This document shows positions 26,485-36,341 of a stretch of 64,000 bases of DNA, one piece after another. Positions within the stretch are counted from its first letter, which is position 1, and each line of letters starts with the position of its first letter. The notes under the pieces are model-generated. The model ran no database searches. It had not been told where the DNA came from and saw only the letters and a program-made list of their open reading frames with translations. A program made the position numbers and the translations under genes. This stretch comes from Henriciella litoralis (GTDB lineage Bacteria; Pseudomonadota; Alphaproteobacteria; Caulobacterales; Hyphomonadaceae): positions 1,706,407-1,770,406 of the forward strand of contig NZ_NCSS01000006.1 of assembly GCF_002088935.1 (NCBI RefSeq), read 5' to 3'.

Positions 26485-27240
26485 ATGAGCATACAAGAAT
26501 TCACCACACCGCAAGGGCGGACGATTGCGCACCGCGCCCATCAGGGACAGTCAGGCCTTACCTATGTCTGGCTGTCAGGTTTCAAGTCCGACATGAGCGG
26601 CACGAAAGTGACCGAGCTGGAAAGTTGGGCCAAGGAAGCCGGACATGGCTTCATGGCGTTTGATTATTCCGGGCACGGGGTTTCAGGCGGGCGGTTCGAG
26701 GATGGTACGATCAGCGCCTGGCGTGAGGATGCCCTGGCCGCGATTGAGACCTGCACGACCGGCGATCTTGTGCTGGTCGGCTCAAGCATGGGCGGCTGGA
26801 TGGCGCTGCTCTCGATGCTTGCGCTGAAGCAACACGTAAAGGGCATGGTGCTGATCGCGCCTGCGCCGGACTTTACCGAGAAGCTGATGTGGCCGGAATT
26901 CGATGAGGCCGCGAAAAAGGAAATCATGGAAGACGGCGTGCATCTTCGCCCGTCAGACTATGGTGACCCCTACCCCATTACGCGCGCGCTCATCGAGGAC
27001 GGCAAGAGATGGTCCATTCTCGATGGGCCTATCGTGTTCGACGGCCCGGTGCGCATTTTGCAGGGGATGGAGGATGCAGATGTGCCGTGGCAACATGCGG
27101 AGCGGCTGGTGTCAGCGATGACCACATCTGATCTGGTTTTCCAGCTGATCAAGGATGGTGACCACAGGCTGTCACGCCCTCAGGATATCGCGCGGCTTAA
27201 AGAGACCTGCGCTGAGATTTCGCTGGCAATTCAGGCCTAG
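26485..27240 (+). CDS. Alpha/beta hydrolase, ABHD10-like
   Basis: A 251-residue serine hydrolase with an intact nucleophile elbow GSSMGGW, an acid near EDADVPW and the catalytic His in DGDHRLSRP. The [10 protein letters not shown] and [18 protein letters not shown] segments resemble the ABHD10 / prolyl-oligopeptidase-like esterases that cleave S-acyl or acyl-glucuronide bonds. Substrate unknown. Its last four bases overlap the end of convergent dnaJ. Confidence 0.8.
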   Translation: MSIQEFTTPQGRTIAHRAHQGQSGLTYVWLSGFKSDMSGTKVTELESWAKEAGHGFMAFDYSGHGVSGGRFEDGTISAWREDALAAIETCTTGDLVLVGSSMGGWMALLSMLALKQHVKGMVLIAPAPDFTEKLMWPEFDEAAKKEIMEDGVHLRPSDYGDPYPITRALIEDGKRWSILDGPIVFDGPVRILQGMEDADVPWQHAERLVSAMTTSDLVFQLIKDGDHRLSRPQDIARLKETCAEISLAIQA

Positions 27241-28403
27241 TTCGGGCGGTGGGCGTCGTCGCCCGTCATCCCGTCCCAGAACTTCTTCACGCGGCCAAGA
27301 AAGCCCTCGCTTTCCGGGTTGCAGTCAGCGCAGGAGAGCTCGCAGAACTCTCTCAATAGCTCTTTCTGCCGGGCGGAAAGGTTGCGCGGGGTTTCCACGA
27401 TCATCTCAACGAAGAGGTCACCTGACTGGTTGGACCCGCGCAAGGACGGCATGCCCTTGCCGCGCAGACGCAGCTTGCGGCCTGTCTGAGCGCCTTCCGG
27501 CACAGTGACCTTGGCCCGGCCGCCATCAATGGTCGGAATTTCGATTTCACCGCCAAGCGCTGCTGTGACCATGGGCACCGGTGCTGGGCAATAGAGGTTT
27601 GGTCCATCGCGTTCGAAAATATCGTGCTCGGCGACGGAGACGAAGATATAGAGGTCACCCTTCGGGCCACCATTCATGCCCGGCTCGCCCTCACCTGAGA
27701 GGCGAATGCGCATGCCGCTTTCAACGCCTGCCGGAATCTTGACCTGAAGATTGCGCTCTTCGCGCACCTGGCCAGCGCCATGACAGTTTTTACAAGGCTT
27801 TGAGATGACCGTGCCACGGCCTGAGCAACGCGTGCAGGTGCGCTCCATGGTGAAGAAACCCTGCGAGGCGCGTACGCGCCCAGCGCCTGAACAGGTCGGG
27901 CATGTTTCAGGGGACGTGCCTGGCTCAGCGCCAGAGCCGTCACAGACCTCGCACTCAACGGCTGTTGGCAGGGAAATCGCCATATCCTTGCCGCTGAAAG
28001 CTTCTTCCAGCGAAATTTCAAGATCGTAGCGAAGATCATTGCCGCGAGCCGGGCCATTGCGCCGACGGCCGCCAGCGAAACCGGCGCCGCCGCCGAAGAC
28101 CTGGCTGAAAATATTCTCAAAGATGTCGCCCGGATCCATATTGCCGAACGGGCTGCCGCCGCCCTGACCGCCGCCGCCTTCAAAGGCTGCATGACCGAAC
28201 CGGTCATAGGCTGCGCGCTTGTCCGGATCTGACAAGACCGCATAAGCCTCGCCAACTTCCTTGAACTTGGCCTCAGCGGCTTCGTCGCCGGGGTTACGGT
28301 CGGGGTGAAATTTAAGGGCAAGCTTGCGATAGGCGCTCTTTAGCGTCTTCGCATCGGCGTCCTTGGCGACGCCCAGCAGCTCATAATAGTCCTGTTTGCT
28401 CAT
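27237..28403 (-). CDS. dnaJ: DnaJ, Hsp40 co-chaperone
   Basis: Stimulates DnaK ATPase and delivers unfolded proteins; cytoplasmic. The 388 residues have an N-terminal J domain with HPD ([10 protein letters not shown]), a Gly/Phe linker, four zinc-binding repeats ([32 protein letters not shown]) and the C-terminal substrate domain. Full-length type I DnaJ. No dnaK is adjacent within the window, and the gene lies alone between a hydrolase gene and gltB. Confidence 0.97.
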   Translation of the reverse strand: MSKQDYYELLGVAKDADAKTLKSAYRKLALKFHPDRNPGDEAAEAKFKEVGEAYAVLSDPDKRAAYDRFGHAAFEGGGGQGGGSPFGNMDPGDIFENIFSQVFGGGAGFAGGRRRNGPARGNDLRYDLEISLEEAFSGKDMAISLPTAVECEVCDGSGAEPGTSPETCPTCSGAGRVRASQGFFTMERTCTRCSGRGTVISKPCKNCHGAGQVREERNLQVKIPAGVESGMRIRLSGEGEPGMNGGPKGDLYIFVSVAEHDIFERDGPNLYCPAPVPMVTAALGGEIEIPTIDGGRAKVTVPEGAQTGRKLRLRGKGMPSLRGSNQSGDLFVEMIVETPRNLSARQKELLREFCELSCADCNPESEGFLGRVKKFWDGMTGDDAHRPN

Positions 28404-28501
28404 GGCAGTGGTTTTTAGCTTCCAGCTGTTTGGCAGTTAGCCGTCAATTGGGGAGCGACGCCCCCGGTTGCAAGGGCATCGCTACAGGCGCAACCTGCAA
28501 C

Positions 28502-31500
28502 TTAGACGGCCTTGGCCACCGGCTCTTCCCCGAGAATAGAGGCGGCAACCTCCTTCGGAACGATGAACAGCGTTTCTGCGAGCGTCTGATCCCACTCCTC
28601 AAGCAGCTTACGGGCGCGTTTCGAACCAGTCCGCTCTGCATGCATTTCAAGCATCAGCTGGAACCGGTTGACGTGATCTTCGCGCATATCGGCCAGCGGG
28701 TACCAGTCGATGGAGTCCGGGTTGGCGACGCGCGAGAAGATTTTCTCAGGGTCCCAGACCCAGGCCATGCCGCCAGTCATGCCAGCGCCGAAATTGTCGC
28801 CGACAGGTCCGAGGATCGCGACGCGGCCACCGGTCATGTACTCGCAACCGTTCGCGCCGCAGCCTTCGACAACGGCCTCTGCACCGGAATTGCGAACACC
28901 GAAGCGCACGCCTGCCTGACCGGCTGCATAGAGCCGGCCATTGGTGGCGCCGTAGAGGCAGGTATTGCCGATGATCGTGTTTTCGGACGCTTCGATCTGC
29001 GCATCGCGCGCAGGCCGCAACTGAATAGTCGCGCCGGAAAGACCTTTGCCGACATAGTCGTTCGCGTCGCCATGCACGTCGAGCAGCAGACCTTGCACCG
29101 CAAATGCACCGAGCGACTGACCGGCACTGCCCGTCAGGCGGATATGCAGCCGGCCTTCCGGAAGCGCGCGTTCGCCGAACTTGCGGACGATGGCAGAGCT
29201 TGAGCGCGCACCGATGGAGCGCTGGACGTTCTGGACGTCGTATTCCAGCTGCATCTTCTCGCCGCGTGTGAAGAAAGGTTCGCCATCGCGCAGGATCTGT
29301 GCATCGAGCGTGTCGACAACTTCCGTGCGATGGGTTGGGCGATAGACAACCGGCTTGGTGGTCTCGACCCGGACCAGAAGCGGGTTGAGGTCGAGGTCAT
29401 CAAGGTGCGAGGCCCCGCGGCTGACCTGGCTTAGCAGATCTGTGCGGCCGATGGCTTCGTCGAGCGAGGAAAGGCCGAGCGTTGCGAGAATACGGCGCAC
29501 ATCCTCTGCCAGGAAGGACATGAGGTTCACGACCTTTTCAGCTGTACCGGTGAACTTCTTGCGCAGCTCTTCGTCCTGAACGCAAACGCCGACCGGACAG
29601 GTGTTCGAGTGGCACTGACGCACCATGATACAGCCCATGGCGACCAGCGAGGCGGTGCCGATGCCATACTCTTCAGCGCCGAGCATTGCGGCGATGACAA
29701 TGTCACGGCCGGTACGGAGACCGCCATCGGTCCGCAGGGTTACCTTGTCACGAAGATTGTTGAGCGACAGGACCTGATGGGCCTCTGCGAGCCCCATTTC
29801 CCATGGCAGACCGGCATATTTGATGGACGTCTGCGGGCTTGCACCCGTGCCGCCGACGCCGCCAGCGATCAGGATAACGTCGGCTTTGGCCTTGGCGACA
29901 CCCGCAGCCACTGTTCCGACACCCGATTGGGCGACAAGCTTCACGCAGACGCGGCAATCAGGATTGATCTGCTTCAGGTCATAGATGAGCTGGGCAAGGT
30001 CTTCGATCGAGTAGATGTCGTGGTGCGGCGGCGGCGAGATCAACGTCACGCCCGGCGTCGCATGCCGGTTCTTGGCGATCAGCTCTGTAACCTTGAAGCC
30101 GGGCAGTTGCCCCCCCTCGCCGGGCTTGGCACCCTGGGCGATCTTAATTTCAACTTCGCGGCACTCATTGAGATATTCCGCCGTCACACCGAAGCGCCCG
30201 GAAGCCACCTGTTTGACGGCGGAGTTCATATTGTCGCCATTGGGCAGCGGGCGATACCGCTCACGGATTTCGCCGCCTTCGCCGGAGACAGACTTTGCGC
30301 CGATCCGGTTCATCGCGACATTGAGCGTGCCATGAGCTTCGGGTGACAGCGCGCCAAGTGACATGCCCGGCGTGACGAAACGCTTGCGAATTTCGTTGAC
30401 CGACTGGACCTGCTGCAGCGGGATCGAAACCTGCTGAAGGGATTTGAAGTCGATCAGGTCACGCAACTGGATTGGTGGCCGATTGCTCAGCGCCTGCACG
30501 TATTTTTCATAGAGCGCGAAGTCGCCCCGGTCACAGGCTGCCTGCAACATGTGGATGATGTTGCCATCGAGCGCATGCGGTTCACCTGACGCCCGCAAGC
30601 GGTAGAAACCGCCCACTGGAAGCGAGATGACCTCTTCGTCAAAAGCAATCTCATGACGCTCGACCGCATTATCTTCCAGGCCGGCGAGACCGATGCCGGA
30701 AATGCGGCTCGTCATGCCCGGGAAATAGTCAGCGACAAGCGCGCGCGACAGGCCAAGCGCCTCGAAATTATAGCCGCCGCGATAGGAGGAGATGACCGAG
30801 ATGCCCATCTTGGACATGATCTTGAGAAGCCCTGCCTCGATCGCCTTCTTATAGTTCTGGACGTAATGGCTGAGCGGCTGGTCGCCGAGCAGGCCGCGAT
30901 CATGGCGGTCGGCAATGGCTTCCTGCGCGAGATAGGCATTGACGCAGGTCGCGCCGACACCGACCAGTACAGCGAAATAGTGCGTGTCGAGGCATTCTGC
31001 TGAACGCACCGTAAGCGAGCAGAAGGTGCGGAGCCCCTGCGCGACGAGGTGCGAGTGCACAGCGCCCGTCGCGAGGATCATCGGAATCGCGACCGTATCC
31101 GGGTCCTGATTCTCATCGGTCAGAACGATGTGCTCACGTCCCGCGCGAACAGCCTCTTCGGCTTCAGACTGGATGCGGGCAAGCGCGTCCTTCAGGGCAG
31201 AGCCGTCACGCTGCACGGCATCGAGTTTGAACGTACAATCAATGTGCTCGACCCCAGCCCCGAGCGTCTTCATGAGGCGCTGATACATGCCAGTCGACAA
31301 GAATGGGCTTTCCAGCACGAACACGTTCTGCTGGGTCTCGTCCGTCGTCAGGATGTTGCCGAGGTTCTTGAAGCGCGTCTTCAGCGACATCACCCGGTCC
31401 TCGCGGAGCGGGTCGACGGGCGGGTTGGTCACCTGGCTGAAATTCTGGCGGAAGAAGTGCGAAAGCGGGCGGCATTCGCGCGAGAGAACGGCAACAGGCG

Positions 31501-33028
31501 TATCGTCCCCCATGGAGCCAATCGCTTCTTTTCCGTCCTCCGCCATCGGCGCAAGGATGAGTTCGGTAGTTTCGAGCGTGAACCCGGCGACCGTCTGGCG
31601 ACGCAGCAGTTTCTCCTTGTCGAAAAGACGCGGCTCTTCGCCCTTGATGATGTCCGTTTCCAGCTCTTTGACGTTTTTCAGCCACTTGTCATAGGGGTGC
31701 TCGCTCGCCAGCTCGGCGATAATCTCGTCATGCTCGTAGAACCGGCCTTCTTCGAGATTGGCCGCAATCATGCCGCCCGCGCGAACATGGCCGCGGCGAA
31801 CAACCTGATGCCCCGAAAGTGGGCACATCCCGGTTTCCGAGCCAACGGCGAGAACACCGTCAGCCGTCAATGCATAGCGAAGAGGACGCAGACCATTGCG
31901 GTCCAGGCCGGCAATTGCCCAGCGTCCGTCATAGGCACAGATCGCGGCCGGGCCGTCCCATGGCTCCATGACCGAGTTGCAATAGGCGTAAAGCGCAGCG
32001 TGCTCGTCCGGAATGATAGAGGCGCGCTTGGACCAGGCCTCAGGGATCAGGAGCGCCTTTGTCATTGGCGCGGTACGGCCGGCCTTGCAGAGAATTTCGA
32101 ACACAGCATCAAGCGCGCCAGAGTCTGACAAGCCCTTCGGCACGACAGGTTTGACGTCTTCCACATCATCCCCGAATGCGCCTGAGACCATCTTGATCTC
32201 ATGGCTTTTCATCCAGTTGAGGTTGCCGCGCAGCGTGTTGATCTCACCATTGTGGGCGAGCATGCGGAAGGGCTGCGCGAGCTCCCAACGCGGGAAGGTG
32301 TTGGTTGAATAACGCTGGTGATAGATCGCGATTGGCGAGACGAAGCGCTCATCCTTCAGGTCGAGATAGAAATTGTCGATGTCCTGGGCGAGGAACATGC
32401 CCTTGTAGATCAGCGATTTGTGGCTGAGCGAGCAGATATAGAAACTCGGAATGCCAGCCTCACGGGCTTTGCGTTCGATCCGGCGGCGACAGAGATAGAG
32501 TGCGCGTTCCAGCTCATCCGGCGTGCGGTCGCGGCTATCACGGAACATGACCTGCTCGATCTCCGGACGGGTATCGGCGGCCTTCTGACCGATCACCGAA
32601 ATGTCGACCGGCGGCTGACGCCAGCCATAGATGTAGAAACCAAAGTGCAGGATTTCTGTCTCGACGATCGCGCGGGCCGCTTCCTGCGCGCCGAGATCTG
32701 TGCGTGGTAGGAAGATCTGGCCAACGCAGATCGGGTCGCTGGTCGGATTGTGGCCGGTACGCTCAGCCTGCTCACGGAAGAAATCCTGCGGCACTTCAAT
32801 ACGGATACCAGCGCCGTCGCCCGTCTTGCCGTCGGCATCCACAGCGCCGCGATGCCAGACATTCTTGAGGGCCTTGATGCCCATTTCGACGATTTCACGA
32901 CGCGGCTTGCCATCCAGCGCGACCACGAGGCCGACGCCGCAGGCATCTTTTTCGTGCTCTGGGTCATAGGCGTGCGCATCAATCAGTTTCTGGCGCTCGA
33001 CGAGGTATTTTGCGATCGTATCGGTCAT
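28502..33028 (-). CDS. gltB: Glutamate synthase (NADPH) large subunit
   Basis: With GltD converts glutamine plus 2-oxoglutarate to two glutamates. The 1508-residue chain carries the N-terminal class II glutaminase domain (catalytic Cys about residue 30 in KDACGVGLVVALDG, after a short propeptide), the central and FMN-binding synthase domain (GGVGGTGASPQTS), the 3Fe-4S cysteines in MVRQCHSNTCPVGVCVQ, and the C-terminal GXGXG beta-helix. Normal length. It follows gltD by 38 bases with a GAAGGG ribosome site. Confidence 0.97.
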   Translation of the reverse strand: MTDTIAKYLVERQKLIDAHAYDPEHEKDACGVGLVVALDGKPRREIVEMGIKALKNVWHRGAVDADGKTGDGAGIRIEVPQDFFREQAERTGHNPTSDPICVGQIFLPRTDLGAQEAARAIVETEILHFGFYIYGWRQPPVDISVIGQKAADTRPEIEQVMFRDSRDRTPDELERALYLCRRRIERKAREAGIPSFYICSLSHKSLIYKGMFLAQDIDNFYLDLKDERFVSPIAIYHQRYSTNTFPRWELAQPFRMLAHNGEINTLRGNLNWMKSHEIKMVSGAFGDDVEDVKPVVPKGLSDSGALDAVFEILCKAGRTAPMTKALLIPEAWSKRASIIPDEHAALYAYCNSVMEPWDGPAAICAYDGRWAIAGLDRNGLRPLRYALTADGVLAVGSETGMCPLSGHQVVRRGHVRAGGMIAANLEEGRFYEHDEIIAELASEHPYDKWLKNVKELETDIIKGEEPRLFDKEKLLRRQTVAGFTLETTELILAPMAEDGKEAIGSMGDDTPVAVLSRECRPLSHFFRQNFSQVTNPPVDPLREDRVMSLKTRFKNLGNILTTDETQQNVFVLESPFLSTGMYQRLMKTLGAGVEHIDCTFKLDAVQRDGSALKDALARIQSEAEEAVRAGREHIVLTDENQDPDTVAIPMILATGAVHSHLVAQGLRTFCSLTVRSAECLDTHYFAVLVGVGATCVNAYLAQEAIADRHDRGLLGDQPLSHYVQNYKKAIEAGLLKIMSKMGISVISSYRGGYNFEALGLSRALVADYFPGMTSRISGIGLAGLEDNAVERHEIAFDEEVISLPVGGFYRLRASGEPHALDGNIIHMLQAACDRGDFALYEKYVQALSNRPPIQLRDLIDFKSLQQVSIPLQQVQSVNEIRKRFVTPGMSLGALSPEAHGTLNVAMNRIGAKSVSGEGGEIRERYRPLPNGDNMNSAVKQVASGRFGVTAEYLNECREVEIKIAQGAKPGEGGQLPGFKVTELIAKNRHATPGVTLISPPPHHDIYSIEDLAQLIYDLKQINPDCRVCVKLVAQSGVGTVAAGVAKAKADVILIAGGVGGTGASPQTSIKYAGLPWEMGLAEAHQVLSLNNLRDKVTLRTDGGLRTGRDIVIAAMLGAEEYGIGTASLVAMGCIMVRQCHSNTCPVGVCVQDEELRKKFTGTAEKVVNLMSFLAEDVRRILATLGLSSLDEAIGRTDLLSQVSRGASHLDDLDLNPLLVRVETTKPVVYRPTHRTEVVDTLDAQILRDGEPFFTRGEKMQLEYDVQNVQRSIGARSSSAIVRKFGERALPEGRLHIRLTGSAGQSLGAFAVQGLLLDVHGDANDYVGKGLSGATIQLRPARDAQIEASENTIIGNTCLYGATNGRLYAAGQAGVRFGVRNSGAEAVVEGCGANGCEYMTGGRVAILGPVGDNFGAGMTGGMAWVWDPEKIFSRVANPDSIDWYPLADMREDHVNRFQLMLEMHAERTGSKRARKLLEEWDQTLAETLFIVPKEVAASILGEEPVAKAV

Positions 33029-33066
33029 CTGTTCAGGCCCTTCGGGAATTGGAGGTCAGCGCGCGC

Positions 33067-34521
33067 TTATTGCGCGGCGACCGGCGCTGCTGCGCGACTG
33101 CGTTCGAGTTTTTTCATGTGGCGATGCATGCTTTCAGCTGCGTCACGTCCGTCCTTGATGGCCCAGACGACGAGCGAAGCGCCGCGCACGATATCACCCG
33201 CCGCATAGACGCCAGGGATGCTTGTTTCGAGGGTAGCAAAATCGACCTTTACCGCGCCCCAGCGGTTCACGGTGAGCGCCGACTCGCCGAAGAGTTGCGG
33301 CAGGTCTTCCGGGTCAAAACCGAGCGCCTTGATGACCATGTCGGCCTCAAGGTCGAACGTCTCACCCGTCTTTTCAGGCGACTGGCGACCGGACGGGTCT
33401 GGCGCGCCGAGCTTCATGCGGGCGGCGCGAACCGCCTTCAGATTTCCGGCCTCATCATCGACGAGCGCTTCTGGCGAGGCCAGCCATTCGAAGATCACCC
33501 CTTCTTCTTCGGCGTTTGCAACTTCGCGCTGCGAACCGGGCATGTTGGCGCGGTCACGGCGGTAGACACAGCGCACGGATTTTGCGCCCTGCCGGACCGC
33601 AGTCCGCACGCAATCCATCGCCGTATCGCCGCCGCCAATGACAACCACATTCTTGTCCTTGGCATTGTGCGTCCCGTCATCAAAGGTCGGCACTGTGTCG
33701 CCGAGCCCCTTGCGATTGGACGTTGTCAGGAAGTCGAGCGCGGCGTGGACGCCCGTGCAGCCAGCGCCGGGCACCATCAGGTCACGCGCCTTGTATACGC
33801 CGGTTGCGATCAGCAGGGTGTCGTGCTTGTCGCGCAGATCCGTGAGCTTCACGTCTTCGCCAATTGACGTATTAAACTCAAAACGGATGCCGCTGTCTTC
33901 CAGCCGCTTGATGCGGCGTTCGACAACGTACTTTTCCAGCTTGAAGCCCGGGATCCCGTAGATCAGCAAGCCGCCGCCGCGGTCATAGCGATCATAGACA
34001 GTCACCTGATAGCCCTTGCGGCGGAGCTGCTCTGCGGCGGCGAGGCCACCCGGGCCCGCACCAATGATGCCGGCAGACTGCTCACGCTCACGCGGTGGCT
34101 TTACCGGTTTAACCCAGCCCTCTTCCCACGCCGTGTCGGTGATATAGCGTTCAACCGAGCCGATTGTGACAGTGCCGTGCCCGGATTGCTCGATCGTACA
34201 GATCCCTTCGCAAAGCCGGTCTTGCGGGCAGATGCGGCCGCAGATTTCCGGCATATTATTGGTCGCCATGGAGACTTCATACGCCTCTTCGAGACGGTCC
34301 TCGGCGACCAGTTTCAGCCAGTCAGGGATATTGTTCGATAGCGGGCAGCCCTGCTGACAGAACGGCACACCGCATTGCGAACAACGCGCGGCCTGATCTT
34401 CCGCGACCTCACGGGCATAGTCAGCATAAATTTCATCGAAGTCGCCTGTGCGTTGGCCGGCATCGCGCTTGTCCGGCATAGACCGATCAATCTTGGTGAA
34501 CTTCAACATGCGGCTGGCCAT
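33067..34521 (-). CDS. gltD: Glutamate synthase small subunit
   Basis: FAD- and NADPH-binding partner that feeds electrons to GltB. The 484 residues show two cysteine clusters for [4Fe-4S] (CSQCGVPFCQQGCP and CGRICPQDRLCEGICT), an FAD motif (GIIGAGPGGLAAAEQL) and an NADPH motif (VVVIGGGDTAMDC). The ATG at 34521 (MASRMLKFTKIDR) fits the family and has AGGA upstream; a frame from 34599 is too long. First gene of gltD-gltB; a pair of palindromes lies in its promoter region. Confidence 0.96.
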   Translation of the reverse strand: MASRMLKFTKIDRSMPDKRDAGQRTGDFDEIYADYAREVAEDQAARCSQCGVPFCQQGCPLSNNIPDWLKLVAEDRLEEAYEVSMATNNMPEICGRICPQDRLCEGICTIEQSGHGTVTIGSVERYITDTAWEEGWVKPVKPPREREQSAGIIGAGPGGLAAAEQLRRKGYQVTVYDRYDRGGGLLIYGIPGFKLEKYVVERRIKRLEDSGIRFEFNTSIGEDVKLTDLRDKHDTLLIATGVYKARDLMVPGAGCTGVHAALDFLTTSNRKGLGDTVPTFDDGTHNAKDKNVVVIGGGDTAMDCVRTAVRQGAKSVRCVYRRDRANMPGSQREVANAEEEGVIFEWLASPEALVDDEAGNLKAVRAARMKLGAPDPSGRQSPEKTGETFDLEADMVIKALGFDPEDLPQLFGESALTVNRWGAVKVDFATLETSIPGVYAAGDIVRGASLVVWAIKDGRDAAESMHRHMKKLERSRAAAPVAAQ

Positions 34522-34599
34522 GGCAAATTTCCTGTTACGAGCAAGTTTGTGCCTTAATAAAGGGCCTTTCAAAGCCCGCAAGGCAAAAGCACCCACCAA

Positions 34600-34614
34600 A
34601 TATCGTTTTGATAT
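34600..34614. promoter_or_regulatory. Palindromic site A between gltD and uppP
   Basis: ATATC-GTTTT-GATAT. It shares arms, spacing and centre with site B (34674-34688); the two centres are about 74 bases apart, close to seven helical turns. Likely operator for gltDB, uppP or both. Regulator unknown. Confidence 0.5.
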
Positions 34615-34673
34615 GTAATTTGTGCAGTTTATTTGAATATATGCCGTGCCAAATTATTAGGCAAGCCTATTGG

Positions 34674-34688
34674 GTATCGTTTCGATAC
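34674..34688. promoter_or_regulatory. Palindromic site B between gltD and uppP
   Basis: GTATC-GTTTC-GATAC, the second copy of the RTATC-GTTTY-GATAY pattern, 76 bases before the uppP start. Confidence 0.5.
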
Positions 34689-34763
34689 GTATACAGTCTG
34701 ATGCGTTCGCGGACGAACCGTGTCAGAACGCTCACCTGTCCTTTCTGAAAAAGGGTTATCAGG

Positions 34764-35603
34764 ATGTCCCTTCTACAGCTTTTTGTCATATCGATCGTCC
34801 AGGGCATCTCCGAATGGCTGCCAATCTCGTCGTCTGCCCACGTATTGCTCACTGCGCACCTCTTCGGGATTGGCGGGGAAGACGAGTTGATGGTCAACGC
34901 GATGGCCCATCTAGGGACGCTGTTCGCGCTCTTTGCCTATTTCTGGCGCGACACTGGGCGCGCGATTGCTGGAGGCTTCGAGCTTATCGGGGTCGGCCGC
35001 AAACCCGGCCGCCTGAGCGCGAACGCCAAACTTGCCTTGCTTATTCTGGTCGCGACGCCGCCCGCAGTTCTTGCCGGTCTGGTTTATGAGCTGTCGCCGG
35101 GCCTTGAGATTCTGCGCAGTGCTTACGTCATCGCCGCCGCCACCATCATTTTCGCCCTGGCGCTCTGGTGGGCAGACGTCAAAGGCCCGACCCATCGCAA
35201 GGAAGAAGACATGACCGTCAAGGACGGCATTCTGATCGGTCTTGCCCAGGCGCTTGCCTTTATTCCCGGCGTTAGCCGGTCAGGCATCACCATGACAGCC
35301 GCACGCGGCCTTGGCCTCTCACGGATCGAAGCGGCCCGCTTTGGTATGTTGTGCGGGGTGCCCGTCCTCCTGATGGCGGGGAGCTATGCCTGCCTCAAGC
35401 TGGCGACCGCCGATGCAGGCGAGATCACCGTCCCACTATCAGATGGGTTGATCGTCGCGGGCCTCAGCTTTGTGACGGCATTCGCATCAATCTGGGCCCT
35501 GATGGCGGTTCTGAACCGGATGAGCTTTCTGCCCTTCGTGATTTACCGGCTCATCCTCGGTGTCGCGATCCTGGCATTCATTCCGTTTCTCTCAGGATCG
35601 TAA
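34764..35603 (+). CDS. uppP: UppP (BacA), undecaprenyl-diphosphate phosphatase
   Basis: Recycles the C55 lipid carrier for peptidoglycan and LPS synthesis and gives bacitracin tolerance; polytopic inner-membrane protein. The 279 residues carry both active-site regions: QGISEWLPISSSAH and FIPGVSRSGITMTAAR. Eight hydrophobic segments, usual length. Divergent from gltD. Confidence 0.96.
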   Translation: MSLLQLFVISIVQGISEWLPISSSAHVLLTAHLFGIGGEDELMVNAMAHLGTLFALFAYFWRDTGRAIAGGFELIGVGRKPGRLSANAKLALLILVATPPAVLAGLVYELSPGLEILRSAYVIAAATIIFALALWWADVKGPTHRKEEDMTVKDGILIGLAQALAFIPGVSRSGITMTAARGLGLSRIEAARFGMLCGVPVLLMAGSYACLKLATADAGEITVPLSDGLIVAGLSFVTAFASIWALMAVLNRMSFLPFVIYRLILGVAILAFIPFLSGS

Positions 35604-35680
35604 CCTTCCAGCTGGTGCTCTTACGGAACGGCGCATGCAACCGTCCGTTTAAGGAGCAATCCAAATGGAAGGAAATAACA

Positions 35681-36262
35681 ATGAAGACGACCCTACTCGC
35701 AACCGTCGCACTTGCTCTGCCGCTCACCTTTTCTGCCTGCAGCAGTGCGGGTCTGTCCGGCCCGGAAGCCGCGATGGCCGAACAGAATGAGGCCATGGCG
35801 AAACAGAACATCGAACTGCCAGAGGCTACGCAGACTGAAATTGTAGAGCTGAATGACCTGACGCGCGTCTACATCGATGCTGCAGCCCTCTACAAACAGG
35901 CCGCAGACCTGCCAGACCAGCAAAACGGTCTGAAACCAGCGCTGCTGGAGCTCGCAAAGGAACGCAACATGCAGCGCGAAAAGCTGCAGGAACGCGTATT
36001 GATGCTAGGCGGTGAACCAGCCGAGATGGGCGAAGCCCTTGGCACAGCGCATAGGTCGTTCACGTCCCTGCGCACGCTCGTCGACAATGATAGTGAAGTT
36101 GCCGTCGCAGAAGTTCTGCGCGGTGAGCGCTACATTCGCGATGAAATCGACGAGCTGAGCGGGACGCCCATGACGGCAGAGACAGCCGCGTTGCTCACGT
36201 CACTTCGCGCGGAAGCTGCCGAGAACATCAAGATGCTTCAAGACCTGAAAATGGCAACCTGA
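35681..36262 (+). CDS. Putative lipoprotein with a four-helix-bundle (DUF2383-like) domain
   Basis: A 193-residue protein with a lipobox (LPLTFSACSS, Cys near residue 20). The mature part is helical and resembles the PA2169/DUF2383 ferritin-like bundle (LNDLTRVYIDAAALYKQA, then the FTSLRTLVDNDSE and GERYIRDEIDEL segments). Such proteins are stress-related but of unknown activity. The ATG at 35681 has GAAGGAA upstream. Followed by a bidirectional terminator. Confidence 0.7.
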   Translation: MKTTLLATVALALPLTFSACSSAGLSGPEAAMAEQNEAMAKQNIELPEATQTEIVELNDLTRVYIDAAALYKQAADLPDQQNGLKPALLELAKERNMQREKLQERVLMLGGEPAEMGEALGTAHRSFTSLRTLVDNDSEVAVAEVLRGERYIRDEIDELSGTPMTAETAALLTSLRAEAAENIKMLQDLKMAT

Positions 36263-36282
36263 CATAGGTCGCAACTAAAACG

Positions 36283-36310
36283 AAAAGCCCGCCAGATTGG
36301 CGGGCTTTTC
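36283..36310. terminator. Bidirectional intrinsic terminator
   Basis: AAAAGCCCGCC and GGCGGGCTTTT around a short loop, between the lipoprotein gene and the convergent NDUFA9-like gene. T-runs on both strands allow it to serve both. Confidence 0.9.
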
Positions 36311-36341
36311 TATGACTGCGACGCAGAAACTTCCGAGCGCG

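Noticed and set aside
28404..28501. GC-rich partial inverted repeats between dnaJ and gltB as a terminator
   Set aside because: Arms are imperfect and no T-run follows on the minus strand.
31049..32128. Open frame of 359 codons on the plus strand
   Set aside because: Inside gltB on the other strand; a shadow of its codon bias.
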